NCBI GenBank assembly: GCA_964616545.1
Contig: CAZTUA010000027.1
Location: 62,001 to 126,000 of the forward strand
DNA: 64,000 nucleotides
Reading direction: 5' to 3'
DNA from: JAQVEM01 sp964616545
GTDB lineage: Bacteria; Actinomycetota; Humimicrobiia; Humimicrobiales; Humimicrobiaceae
The notes under the pieces were generated by a model. That model was not told the origin of the DNA, ran no database searches, and was given only the letters and a program-made list of their open reading frames with translations. Numbering within the stretch: position 1 is the first letter of the stretch; every line of letters begins with the position of its first letter. Below, one piece after another: positions 25,849 through 34,890 of the stretch. A program made the translations under genes and the position numbers.

Positions 25849-25871
25849 AGAACATAAAGAAGAATTTATTT

Positions 25872-26126
25872 ATGTTTAAGAAAAAAAAGATTACCATTGA
25901 TTATTCAATATGCGGAGACGGCAGCAGAATTGATCCCAGGAATTGCGCCAGGTGCATGCGGGCATGCAAACCGGCAGTTTTCCTGCTTCACCAGACTATC
26001 GGGGCAGAAGAAGACAATTCTTTTGACCCGCAGAAATGGAGGGTAACGCCCCTGTGGCCTTCTCTGTGTACAGGCTGCATGCAGTGTGTTGAGGTATGCC
26101 CGGAGAATGCAATTAAGGTAAGATAA
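25872..26126 (+). CDS. Small [4Fe-4S] ferredoxin-like protein
   Basis: I place the start at the ATG at 25872, 23 bases after the preceding stop; the longer in-frame ORF from 25752 would overlap the first ferredoxin gene by 97 bases. The 84 residues carry two cysteine groups: NCARCMRACKP with an earlier ICGDG, and a classical LCTGCMQCVEVCPENAIKV. It probably binds two clusters and forms a redox pair with the larger protein encoded upstream. I do not recognise the exact family. Confidence 0.75.
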   Translation: MFKKKKITIDYSICGDGSRIDPRNCARCMRACKPAVFLLHQTIGAEEDNSFDPQKWRVTPLWPSLCTGCMQCVEVCPENAIKVR

Positions 26127-26184
26127 TCAGCAGCATGTGCGGCCATTAAAGAATATTTTATAAACCTTTTAAAGGCAGGTAAAG

Positions 26185-27246
26185 CTGGAGCCGGTAAAAA
26201 CAAGAGATGACAAAAAATATTTAAGTGCTGGTAACCGTACTGGCTCGGCCGATTTTAAAAACTGTCTTGTGATAGGAGGAGCGGGGCTTCTGGGCTATGA
26301 AATAGCCAGCCAGCTCCATGAGCAGGGTAAATACGTGAGGATACTGGACCCTGTCTCTGCTCATGACAGCCGTTTTGAGGAGCATACAGGCGATATAAGG
26401 TATCATAATGATCTCAGGAAAGCATGCAGCGTAATGGATATAGTGTTCCAGACCGCAGCCGCAGTGTGGGACCCAAAAATGCCGCCGCATGTTTATGATG
26501 AAGTAAATATCGAAGGAAATGCCAGTGTTATAAATACCTGCATTGCACAGGGCATAAAAAAACTCGTATACACCAGTACAATGGATGTGGTGGTTGACGG
26601 CAGAAAGCCCATTGTTGATGGAAACGAATCACTTCCTTACCCTGAAAAAATGCCGGCCGACCCTTACTGCAGAACAAAAATAATTGCCGAACAGATGGTA
26701 CTGAAAGCAAACTGCCCGCAGCTTCTTACCTGTTCACTGAGACCTGTAGGAATGTACGGTCCCAGGGATAAATACCATATTACAAATATTATAAAAGCTG
26801 TTTCAAACGGCATAAATATCAGGCCTGGCAACGGTACGGCTAAGTTCAGCCACGTTTACTCTGGAAACGCTGCTCATGCGCACATACTTGCAGCAAAGCA
26901 CCTCTATCACGGAAGCCCTGTTGCAGGAAATACCTATTTTATAACAGACGACTACCCTGCCGAGAATCTTTTTGATTTTATGGAACCGTTCCTTGCAGGC
27001 CTGGGTCTGGAACCGCCCAAAAAATCCATCCCTTACCATCTTGCATACTTTTTAAGCTCTATAAATGAAAAGATAAACCCTTCTTCAAATTTTAACAGGT
27101 TTGCAATTATCCAGACCTGCGTGGACCACACTTTTGTAAGCAGCAGAGCAGAACAGGATTTTGGATACAGGCCGCCGGTTCCAAGAGAAGAAGCCTTCAA
27201 GAAAACACTCGACTGGTTTTTAAAAAACATAGATAACATTTTATAG
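26185..27246 (+). CDS. NAD-dependent epimerase/3-beta-hydroxysteroid dehydrogenase-like protein, CTG start proposed
   Basis: The Rossmann site LVIGGAGLLG is followed by a YCRTK active-site Tyr/Lys pair and a typical 3-beta-HSD/isomerase C-terminal half (GNAAHAHILAAKHLY). The first standard start codon, GTG at 26269, would leave only two residues before the first glycine and remove beta strand 1, and it has no ribosome site. Reading upstream in frame there is no stop back to 26170, and a CTG at 26185 follows AGGCAGGTAAAG at good spacing, giving 353 residues. It is read with the ferredoxins 58 bases upstream. The substrate is unknown. Confidence 0.75.
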   Translation: MEPVKTRDDKKYLSAGNRTGSADFKNCLVIGGAGLLGYEIASQLHEQGKYVRILDPVSAHDSRFEEHTGDIRYHNDLRKACSVMDIVFQTAAAVWDPKMPPHVYDEVNIEGNASVINTCIAQGIKKLVYTSTMDVVVDGRKPIVDGNESLPYPEKMPADPYCRTKIIAEQMVLKANCPQLLTCSLRPVGMYGPRDKYHITNIIKAVSNGINIRPGNGTAKFSHVYSGNAAHAHILAAKHLYHGSPVAGNTYFITDDYPAENLFDFMEPFLAGLGLEPPKKSIPYHLAYFLSSINEKINPSSNFNRFAIIQTCVDHTFVSSRAEQDFGYRPPVPREEAFKKTLDWFLKNIDNIL

Positions 27247-27417
27247 TTTTAATCAAAACCCCGGGATTAATTTTTGCCTGTAGTGACCCTCTTTCCACTT
27301 CGCAGGTCCCCGGGTAACAGCATTGTCTTATTTTATGGTTTTATTTACCGGTAATTTAAATTATAATGTTAAAAATTTATTGCTAAAAATATTTAACATG
27401 AAATGAGGTAACTTAAA

Positions 27418-28560
27418 TTGGAGCCAACTAAAAAAAATGCAAAAGGACTTAAGATAATAAGCATAATAACTGCAGCAATTATTTTCTCTTTTTTAATGAC
27501 TGCCGGACTTTCAGGATGCAAATCCGCTGAACCTGAGGCAGATAGAGATACAATTTCTGAAACAGATCAGGGTGAAGCAGTCGATGAGTCCGGAGAGGAA
27601 GCACCCCCTGAAGAAACAGAAGCTACAGACATTATAACTGATAATATTAATATGCTAAGCGGTCTGGAATTGACCGCTTCGGTACAGAACCACAGACCCC
27701 TTGCGATTATGGTACAGAATAGCCCCCAGGCAAGGCCGCATTCCGGGCTGATATATGCGGATATGGTTTTTGAGGCAGTGGCAGAAGCCGGGGTTACAAG
27801 GTTTGTTACATTATTTTCATCAAATGATGCAGATATAATAGGACCCGTAAGAAGCGCAAGAATATATTTTGCAGAAATAGCCAGAAGTTTTGACCCTGTA
27901 TATACATTCTGGGGAACATATCCAGAAGGTTACACCGCAATAAAGGCAATGGATATGGATGTTTTAGATGCAAACAGCGACGCATATGTCCCCCACACCA
28001 CTGCCGGCTGGAGGGACCATAGCAGGAGTGATTTTCTTGAACATACAGCTTTCATTGATACCTACGGGATAAAAAAAGATGCTGAAAAATTCGGATATTC
28101 CCTTGAGGGTGGACAATCACCGATGGCATTCAAGGTAGATGCAGAAGACCCCATGAGGGGAGATATTACAGAGATTACAGTGGATTTTTCAACCACCTCA
28201 TACAGGGCTGATTTTTCATATGAGGTTGATGCCAATAAGTATCTCAGGTCTCTTGCAGGAGAGCCTCATACCGATTATGAGACAGGGCAGCAGATAAGTC
28301 TTAATAATGTAGTAGTACTGATTACCGATATTGACGGTCCGCTGGACAGTTCGGGACATATGATGATAAGGACAACAGGAACTCACTCAAACGGCAGAGC
28401 ATTTTATTTTATGGACGGCAGTGTAATTGAAGGCACCTGGGGACGGGACAGCATATTTGACCCATTTGAGTTTAATGACCAAAATGGAGAGCAGATTCTC
28501 TTTAACAGAGGATCCACCTGGGTATGTGTAATAGGTAACACAGAGCAGCTGACATACTAA
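27418..28560 (+). CDS. DUF3048 (YerB-like) lipoprotein
   Basis: The start is TTG, supported by GAGG 9 bases upstream. Of 380 residues the first 34 form a lipoprotein signal ending LSGC (Cys about 34), then an acidic linker rich in Glu (about 38-70). The two DUF3048 domains follow: RPLAIMVQNSPQARPHSGLIYADMVFEAVAEAG with the GPVRSAR motif, and a C-terminal half with NVVVLITDID and FYFMDGSVIEGTW. The family is common in Gram-positive bacteria; B. subtilis YerB is a lipoprotein of unknown function. It is monocistronic. Confidence 0.9.
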   Translation: MEPTKKNAKGLKIISIITAAIIFSFLMTAGLSGCKSAEPEADRDTISETDQGEAVDESGEEAPPEETEATDIITDNINMLSGLELTASVQNHRPLAIMVQNSPQARPHSGLIYADMVFEAVAEAGVTRFVTLFSSNDADIIGPVRSARIYFAEIARSFDPVYTFWGTYPEGYTAIKAMDMDVLDANSDAYVPHTTAGWRDHSRSDFLEHTAFIDTYGIKKDAEKFGYSLEGGQSPMAFKVDAEDPMRGDITEITVDFSTTSYRADFSYEVDANKYLRSLAGEPHTDYETGQQISLNNVVVLITDIDGPLDSSGHMMIRTTGTHSNGRAFYFMDGSVIEGTWGRDSIFDPFEFNDQNGEQILFNRGSTWVCVIGNTEQLTY

Positions 28561-28617
28561 TATCAAACATGGCAATTATATTCTATACTAAAATTTAAAA
28601 CTGGCCGGAGGCATCCC

Positions 28618-29364
28618 ATGGATATCTGGAAATATTATAATATTACGCATAAGAAGCACATAATCTGCAACCCCATGAATGTAAAAAAACTGGAAGGATT
28701 ATTTTTACTGCTTGATTTAAAGGAGGACTGCAGAGTCCTTGATATCGGCTGCGGTAAAGGAGAGCCGCTGGTAAGGCTTGCTGGGCTTTTCGGTATTTCA
28801 GGTATCGGCGTTGATATTTCACCCTATTTTATAAAAGACTGCCGGAAGAAAAAGAATGAAAGAATTCCCGGCTCCGATGTCAGCTTCCTGGAAATGGATG
28901 GCGCGGAGTATAAACCTGAAGAAAATGAGTTATTCAACCTTACTATGTGTCTCGGTGCAAGTTTTGCTTATCAGGGATTTACAGGAACAATAGATGCACT
29001 AAAGAAAATGACAGAACCGGATGGCATGATAATTATAGGAGAGCCATACTGGATTAAGGAACCGGATAATGAATATCTTAAAATGAGTGAAATAAAAAAA
29101 GAAGAATTCAATACCCATTATAAGAATATAGATGTTGCTGAAAATAAAGGGCTGAAGTGTATATACACACTTGTAAGCAATCGTGATGACTGGGACCATT
29201 ATGAAACCCTGCAGTGGTGGTCGGCATACGATTATGTATCCAGAAATCCCGATGACCCGGATAATCCAGAGCTGTTAAGCATGATAGAAAAATCAAAGAA
29301 GGAATATCTCATGTACGGCAGGGATACACTTGGATGGGCAATATATGTTTTTAAAAGACAGTAA
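28618..29364 (+). CDS. SAM-dependent class I methyltransferase
   Basis: The 248-residue protein has motif I VLDIGCGKGEPLVRLA near residue 40, an acidic motif II GIGVDISPYFIKDC, and motif III NLTMCLGASFAYQGF. The start ATG is preceded by GGAGG. The substrate cannot be told; the region after motif III, WWSAYDYVSRNPDDPDNPE, resembles small-molecule methyltransferases. It lies 57 bases after the DUF3048 gene on the same strand and may be co-transcribed. Confidence 0.85.
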   Translation: MDIWKYYNITHKKHIICNPMNVKKLEGLFLLLDLKEDCRVLDIGCGKGEPLVRLAGLFGISGIGVDISPYFIKDCRKKKNERIPGSDVSFLEMDGAEYKPEENELFNLTMCLGASFAYQGFTGTIDALKKMTEPDGMIIIGEPYWIKEPDNEYLKMSEIKKEEFNTHYKNIDVAENKGLKCIYTLVSNRDDWDHYETLQWWSAYDYVSRNPDDPDNPELLSMIEKSKKEYLMYGRDTLGWAIYVFKRQ

Positions 29365-29556
29365 AAGCTGGCTTAACTGGCAAATCCAGGTTTAAAACAT
29401 ACTATTATTTCAGATGGGGTCTGAATATCTTTCCCGGGCTGGCTTCTTTTATTATCCTTCACTCTGTCTTTATTGATTTATTTAAGAATCCTTTTTTGTG
29501 GCTTACCAGGAGCAGTACACAGGGACAATCTGCAGGAGCCTCCTCCAGACATTTGC

Positions 29557-30285
29557 TTATACTTCCCTTCCAGGCTGCAGTAATCTTATGGCAATCATTA
29601 CCAGCCATATCATTAAAAGTAAACCTGAAGCAGCCGCAATAATAATAAGAAGGACTGTTGCCGATGGTAGAAATACTACCCTGGCGTAATCCAGCAATGA
29701 AATTGTAAAAGTTAAAATTCCAACACAGGCGATTTTTTTACTGAATGTTTCACTTCGCAGCATAATAACTGATATTATCAAACCGGCGATTGCCACCAGG
29801 AAGAATCCTGTATTAAAACCTCCAAATGCACGCTGGCCTGTATTTGTAATTATTATCTGGCCTGCTGCCAGATACAGGTTCTTCTGCGCATCTGTTGTTG
29901 CAGCTGTGTACTGGTTGCTCAGTAAAAGCATGGAAAATGGGTTATTCGTTGCGATAAATACAGCCACTCCTGTTAAAACGATAACCAGTGCAAGTGCCAT
30001 GTAACCCTCATTAACCCGCTTTATTGCCACATAGATGGCAAGAAATACCGGTATAAAAAGAATATAAGCAAAAAATTCCAGGAGATAGAAATCAATCAGT
30101 CCAATCAACCTGTTATTTTGAAATAATACAAAGTAACCATCAGCAGTATCCGGCTGTGGCCATACAGAAAAGACCGAAATCTCTGCCAGAAGCAATACTG
30201 CTGCTATAATAGCAGCTACTCCACCTGCTCTGTAGAGACCCTTCCGCCGTGATTCTGCGATTCTCCTGCTAATATTTTTGCCCAT
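29557..30285 (-). CDS. DUF4386-like integral membrane protein
   Basis: The protein has 242 residues with about six or seven hydrophobic helices. The ATNNPFSMLLLSNQYTAATTDAQKNLYLAAGQ segment between helices 3 and 5 resembles the DUF4386 family. The N-terminus is strongly basic. The function is unknown. It follows the DUF4126 gene by 15 bases on the same strand, so the two form a unit. Confidence 0.65.
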   Translation of the reverse strand: MGKNISRRIAESRRKGLYRAGGVAAIIAAVLLLAEISVFSVWPQPDTADGYFVLFQNNRLIGLIDFYLLEFFAYILFIPVFLAIYVAIKRVNEGYMALALVIVLTGVAVFIATNNPFSMLLLSNQYTAATTDAQKNLYLAAGQIIITNTGQRAFGGFNTGFFLVAIAGLIISVIMLRSETFSKKIACVGILTFTISLLDYARVVFLPSATVLLIIIAAASGLLLMIWLVMIAIRLLQPGREV

Positions 30286-30300
30286 CTTATCTAAAAATTT

Positions 30301-30873
30301 TTAATTATATATTTTCTTTTTTCTTCTGCTGCGCCTGACCAGCAGTATAATTACAACAGCAACTACTATGACAAACAAACAGGCAGCAACAACCGGCACA
30401 ATTATTGAAAGAATGGATGCTGTACCGGAGGTTACATCTTCGGCAATACTCACCGGGACATTGGCAGTTCCGCCTGTAGTAGCTGTAACGGCAGGGCGTA
30501 TTGCAAATGATTTAACCGCGCTCACACTGCCCGAAACCAGCAATCCGGCAATAATGGCAAGAACTGTATTTACATGTGCAATATTAGATACACTGGCTGC
30601 AAAAACAATGGCACCTGCAGTAGGCCGTACAAAGCTCTGCACTATATCATTAATATGATTTACCGCAGTAATTTTATCGGCCAGTATTTCAATTACCGAG
30701 AGAAAGATTAATGTGCCAATCACCCACCAGGAAGTCATAGCATCCCAGGGTGAACTGAGTTTTATCAGGTCCGTATATTTTGCAAGCAGTGAAACTACCA
30801 GCAGAGGGATATAGGCATTCAACCCGGCGCTGGCCGAGAGTCCGAATGCCGAAATAACACTGTAAATCTCCAT
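30301..30873 (-). CDS. DUF4126 family membrane protein
   Basis: The 190 residues start with FGLSASAGLNAYIPLLVVSLL, the hallmark of DUF4126, and include VIEILADKITAVNHINDIVQ and FVRPTAGAI. There are about five membrane helices and a basic C-terminal tail (RRSRRKKK) after a final long hydrophobic helix. The function is unknown. It is upstream of and probably co-transcribed with the DUF4386-like gene. Confidence 0.82.
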   Translation of the reverse strand: MEIYSVISAFGLSASAGLNAYIPLLVVSLLAKYTDLIKLSSPWDAMTSWWVIGTLIFLSVIEILADKITAVNHINDIVQSFVRPTAGAIVFAASVSNIAHVNTVLAIIAGLLVSGSVSAVKSFAIRPAVTATTGGTANVPVSIAEDVTSGTASILSIIVPVVAACLFVIVVAVVIILLVRRSRRKKKIYN

Positions 30874-30944
30874 CTTTTTTAATATTTTATATAATTAGCT
30901 TTTAGTTGAATTTTATCATTCTATAAAATATGTATTTTAATTAT

Positions 30945-31793
30945 CTATTCCTGAAAAAAAGAAACGCTTAACCCCCCTATGCCCAGATGGGAGCCCACTA
31001 CTATGCCTATCTTTGTCCTGTAAACTTCAGAAGGATTAAATCTATCTCTTATAATCTTCTCTAATTCACTGGCTTCCTCATCAGATGCAACATCACCTAT
31101 GGACACAGTCAGTCTACCTTCTTTTTTTATTAATCTCTCCATTGAATTGAGCATCTCTTTTTTAGCCTGCTCCCATTTCGGGGTGCTTCTGTACAGGCTT
31201 ACTTCTCCGTCTTTTAAGGTAAGTATGGGTTTTACTTCCAGAAGATTGGCAAAAGCGGCCCTTATCTTGCTTATCCGTCCTCCTTTTATTAAATTATCAA
31301 GGGACTTTGGAATAAAGAATGAATTTATTTTCCCCCTGAAATTATCCAGCTCCTTTATTATATCAGCTGCACTATAATTTTGTTTTGCCAGACATGAAGC
31401 TTTTATGGCCATAAATCCGCAGGGCATGTGAACAAGACGTGAGTCAATTACGTAAATATTTTTATCGTCAAACTGTTTTCTAGCAAGTTCTGCTGAATTA
31501 ATGGTACCGGATAGCTTTCTTGATATATGCAGGGATATTATTTCCTTTTTCTCCTCCAGTAATCTGGAGTAGGTTTTTAAGAAATCACCCGGGCTGGGCG
31601 TTGCAGCTTTTGGCATCTGGCTTGATTTTTCCATCATTTTATAAAAATCATCCTGCTTTATGCTTTTTCCATCATCAGTGTACATTTTATCTTCAAATGC
31701 AACAGAAAGCGGAACCACTTTTATATCATGTTTATTACAGGCGCTTCCCGGCAGATCAGAAGTACTGTCAGTAACAACCGCTATATCATTCAC
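30945..31793 (-). CDS. DegV family fatty-acid-binding protein (second copy)
   Basis: The 282-residue protein contains VVTDSTSDLPGSACNK at the start, TPSPGDFLKTY, ISLHISRKLSGTINSAE and the LIKGGRISKIRA loop, all typical of DegV/FakB. It differs substantially from the copy at 16169-17050, consistent with different fatty-acid preferences as for FakB paralogues. It has no fakA neighbour. It is divergent from the DUF4173 gene. Confidence 0.9.
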   Translation of the reverse strand: MNDIAVVTDSTSDLPGSACNKHDIKVVPLSVAFEDKMYTDDGKSIKQDDFYKMMEKSSQMPKAATPSPGDFLKTYSRLLEEKKEIISLHISRKLSGTINSAELARKQFDDKNIYVIDSRLVHMPCGFMAIKASCLAKQNYSAADIIKELDNFRGKINSFFIPKSLDNLIKGGRISKIRAAFANLLEVKPILTLKDGEVSLYRSTPKWEQAKKEMLNSMERLIKKEGRLTVSIGDVASDEEASELEKIIRDRFNPSEVYRTKIGIVVGSHLGIGGLSVSFFQE

Positions 31794-32216
31794 AATTATC
31801 CTCCAGGTCAGGTAATATATTAAAATAAGCCAGCATTTAAAAAACTGCCCGGTTTAATATATTTATTTATATAAATAATCAAACAACCACATTAAAAATA
31901 TGCATCCAGAGCTTCTGGCAGTAAAACTGTATTACAATTATATAATAATATTATTATATATCCATTTATAATGAAGATTAATGCAGATACTTTAAAATTA
32001 TTTTTCCAATTTCCCCTCATAGAGATTGCAGCATTTTTATTCTGGCAGCGGCTACCGCTGTATATCATGCCAATAAAAGCAGATTGCTTAAGCTAAAAGA
32101 GCTGAATGTCATCACTGCATATTAAAACCATTTTTACTTTATGGGGAAATAATATAAAATAATCATAATTTGTATAAATACTTTAAATAAAAAATTGCAG
32201 GTGAGATATTAATTTT
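31794..32216. other. 423-base divergent intergenic region
   Basis: The region separates the second degV from the DUF4173 gene. It is AT-rich with runs such as TTATATAATAATATTATTATATA near 31936. A perfect 6-base hairpin (CAGCGG-CTA-CCGCTG, 32046-32060) has no T-tract. A 41-codon ORF at 31971-32096 has no ribosome site and I do not call it. Confidence 0.5.
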
Positions 32217-33692
32217 ATGGAACTGGAAAGTAAAAAATACTGGCTTCTTCTTTACGGGTTAATAATCGGAGTATCATTTGACATCCTTTTCTATGATAAG
32301 ACTCTGGGTATCTCTTATTTGATTTTTACCATCCTGATTCTACTTATGTTTCCTCTATGTTTCCGGGATTCTTTAAAAAAATTAAATAATTTAATGTGGT
32401 TATTTGCAATCCCTGCATTACTGCTTGCTGCCACTTTCTTTGTTCACTCCAATCAGGTGCTAAAGATTTTAAATTATCTAATCGTTCCCGTCTTAATAAT
32501 GATGTTCAGCACCCTGGTTTCAGAGGTAAATAAATCAGACTGGTCGGATATAAGATTTATCGGAGATATTGCTAAAAGAATTTTTGTGCCTTTTGGATTC
32601 ATACATAAACCATTTCTGGCATTATCCAGGATAGATGTCCCCGGAAGCAAAGGAGGCAGGAGCAGAGTCTTTCCAAAAGTACTGCTGGGCATATTGATTT
32701 CAGTTCCGATACTGGCACTTATTATATGGCTTCTCTCATCTGCAGATATTGTATTTAAGGACCTTTTTTTAAATATCCCTACCTCTAAAATAATAAAGCA
32801 TTTTCTGGTAATAATCATAGTTTCGGTTTACGCAACCTGTTTTTTCTGGGCCCTCGCGAAGGCTTTTGATGAAAGAGAGCAGCAGACTAAATACAGTAAA
32901 ATAAAATGGAAACTGTTTTTTGACCCAGTAATTTTGGTTACCATACTGGTTTTAATAAATGTAATTTATGCCATATTCTCTGTTATTCAATTTGCATATC
33001 TTTTCGGCGGAAGTTCATTTGTCCTTCCTTCTTCCTACACTTATGCAGAATACGCAAGGAGAGGTTTTTTTGAACTGGTTGTTGTTTCAATCATTAATTT
33101 CGGGATTTTACTTTTCGGTATAACATTTGTAAAAAAAGATAATAAAAAAATATTCACTGCCATAAGAATCCTTCTTACCCTCCTTGTAATTTTTACCCTA
33201 ATTCTGCTGGTGTCGGCATTTTACAGAATGCTTGTCTATGAGCAGGCCTACGGGTTTACATACCTCAGGATATTTGTCCAGACCTTTATGATAATGCTGT
33301 TTTTTATCTTTATTGCCAGTATTATCTATATCTGGCATTTGAATTTCCCTGTTATTAAATCTTATTTTATAATCGCGCTTGCTATCTATATAATAATGAA
33401 CTTCGCAAATGTAGACGTCATAATAGCGGAAAATAATATTGACCGTTATTTTGATTCCGGGCAGATTGATATGCATTATTTAAAGGGCCTGTCCTACGAC
33501 GCTATACCCGGGATGCAGAAACTTTTAACATCAGACAGTTATCCCTCAGAATCAGAGAAAAAACAGATATCCGAAGAAATACTGGAATATTTTAAGCAAA
33601 AAAAATCTGAACTTGAAAGCCAGAAAAGCTGGCAGAGTTTTAATATTTCAAAATACAGAGCTGAAAAAATAATAGATAAATATATTGATTAA
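32217..33692 (+). CDS. DUF4173 (DUF4153-like) polytopic membrane protein
   Basis: The 491-residue protein has about twelve hydrophobic helices. The central ALAKAFDEREQQ segment and SSYTYAEYARRGFFELVVVSIINFG match DUF4173. The last 70 residues are cytoplasmic and charged (SESEKKQISEEILEYFKQKK). Members are found across Bacillota and Actinomycetota, sometimes near sensor kinases, with no known activity. Spacing to the following lipoprotein gene is 77 bases. Confidence 0.82.
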   Translation: MELESKKYWLLLYGLIIGVSFDILFYDKTLGISYLIFTILILLMFPLCFRDSLKKLNNLMWLFAIPALLLAATFFVHSNQVLKILNYLIVPVLIMMFSTLVSEVNKSDWSDIRFIGDIAKRIFVPFGFIHKPFLALSRIDVPGSKGGRSRVFPKVLLGILISVPILALIIWLLSSADIVFKDLFLNIPTSKIIKHFLVIIIVSVYATCFFWALAKAFDEREQQTKYSKIKWKLFFDPVILVTILVLINVIYAIFSVIQFAYLFGGSSFVLPSSYTYAEYARRGFFELVVVSIINFGILLFGITFVKKDNKKIFTAIRILLTLLVIFTLILLVSAFYRMLVYEQAYGFTYLRIFVQTFMIMLFFIFIASIIYIWHLNFPVIKSYFIIALAIYIIMNFANVDVIIAENNIDRYFDSGQIDMHYLKGLSYDAIPGMQKLLTSDSYPSESEKKQISEEILEYFKQKKSELESQKSWQSFNISKYRAEKIIDKYID

Positions 33693-33769
33693 TTTTTTAC
33701 CGATTTATGGTATATATTTATTTATAAAATGAATAAAATTCCCGGCATCAGGGACCGGAAAGGACGGCT

Positions 33770-34105
33770 ATGAAAATAAAGTTTTTAATACCAATTTTAA
33801 TTCTGGCATTAATTACCTCCTTCTGCCTTTTTTCCTGCAGTGGTACCAGAGATAATTTAATTGATGAAACCAGAAGACTGGGTGATACAATAAACGAACT
33901 AAGAGATGAAATCTCATCTCTTAAGGGCACCATTGAAGAGCTTGAAAATAAAATAGAAAGACTGGAAAACAGATTTGACAGTTCTGGCTCTACTAATGAA
34001 AAAAACCAGGGAACGGGAGACTCACAGCCGGATGAGCCAGAGGAGCCCAAGCCGGAACCTGAAGGACCTCCTCCGGAACCTCCACCTCCGCCGCCCAAAG
34101 ATTAG
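33770..34105 (+). CDS. Lipoprotein with coiled coil and proline-rich tail
   Basis: The 111 residues divide into a lipoprotein signal (ILALITSFCLFSC, lipobox Cys about 23), a heptad coiled coil (about 30-68: LGDTINELRDEISSLKGTIEELENKIERL), and a Pro/Glu-rich tail ending in six prolines and KD. The layout is like a Braun-type lipoprotein with a wall-spanning extension, but I recognise no family. It could be a trimeric or dimeric spacer on the outer membrane face. The start follows GGACGGCT and is the first ATG that gives a signal peptide. Confidence 0.75.
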   Translation: MKIKFLIPILILALITSFCLFSCSGTRDNLIDETRRLGDTINELRDEISSLKGTIEELENKIERLENRFDSSGSTNEKNQGTGDSQPDEPEEPKPEPEGPPPEPPPPPPKD

Positions 34106-34200
34106 ATGGAAGAATTACAACCACAACTCCCATTTATTAAAATGGCTTAACTGGAAGGATAAAACCTGATAATTGGGCAGCCCGTTATGAAGGCAGGCTA

Positions 34201-34722
34201 CTACTCTACCCCGTTTTTAATTATCTCCATAGTACTTTTTACTTCAACAATTTTACCCATTTCTTCATTTATTTCCCTGAATACTTTTTGACCATCTTTT
34301 TCATAATTACTATGGGCATCAGACACGAGTGTAGCTTTAAATCCATTTTCAACAGCTCCCTTGCAGGTGGCTCTTATACACTTATGTGAGACTAATCCGG
34401 TGATAACTACCCTATTTACGTTTAGTTTATCTAACTCATTTTTAAATTGTGAGTTTTTAAACGCATCCTGGTCTTCCTTTTCTACCTTTATATCGCTATC
34501 CCTGTAGTCAATGCCTTTATGCAATTCCCAGCCGGGAGAATATTTTATTAAAGACCTGTCATTGTTATGCTGTAAAAAAATAAGATAATTTCCGGTATCC
34601 CTGGTATATTTAATAAGTTTATTTATATTTGCCATAAAATGATTTTCATCATACAGGCCTGCTTCCCTGTTAAATAGTCCCTGCTGAACATCCATGACCA
34701 GCAATACAAATGATTCTTTCAA
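34201..34722 (-). CDS. Isochorismatase-family hydrolase
   Basis: The 173-residue protein has the cysteine-hydrolase layout: Asp10 in LLVMDVQQGLF, a lysine in VEKEDQDAF, and the nucleophile region VVITGLVSHKCIRATCKGAVENGF with Cys in HKC. Members hydrolyse nicotinamide, isochorismate, N-carbamoylsarcosine or related compounds. The short form without extra domains does not decide the substrate. No NAD-salvage genes are adjacent. Confidence 0.85.
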   Translation of the reverse strand: MKESFVLLVMDVQQGLFNREAGLYDENHFMANINKLIKYTRDTGNYLIFLQHNNDRSLIKYSPGWELHKGIDYRDSDIKVEKEDQDAFKNSQFKNELDKLNVNRVVITGLVSHKCIRATCKGAVENGFKATLVSDAHSNYEKDGQKVFREINEEMGKIVEVKSTMEIIKNGVE

Positions 34723-34758
34723 AACTGCTCCTTTTTTAAAATAGATAATAACATAGAA

Positions 34759-34890
34759 TCATACCACATTTAACTGCCTGATTTTATTTAATTCGTCTTC
34801 TTTATATATTTTTTCTTCCTCTATATCATAATCATTCTGTAAACCCAGCCAGAATTGCCGAGTATTGCCAGAGAATCTGGCCAATATCTT
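34759..34890 (-). pseudogene. C-terminal remnant of a HigA-type antitoxin
   Basis: The minus-strand frame reads ILARFSGNTRQFWLGLQNDY followed by DIEEEK and a Lys/Glu-rich end, closing with TGA at 34759. This matches the conserved end of HigA antitoxins (LAKFFGNSPQFWxNLQxxYD). The HTH part is missing: the frame is closed by a stop about 9 bases into the DUF4342 gene, whose stop overlaps it. No HigB toxin remains. Confidence 0.7.

Noticed and set aside
25752..25871. Longer N-terminus of the small ferredoxin
   Set aside because: It would overlap the first ferredoxin gene by nearly 100 bases and its composition is not protein-like.
31971..32096. 41-codon ORF in the degV/DUF4173 intergenic region
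   Set aside because: No ribosome site, no recognisable domain and it spans a small hairpin; probably chance.
33748..34098. Gly/Ser-rich ORF on the minus strand
   Set aside because: Antisense shadow of the proline-rich tail of the lipoprotein gene.
34106..34147. 14-codon ORF after the coiled-coil lipoprotein
   Set aside because: Too short, no ribosome site, no homology recognised.
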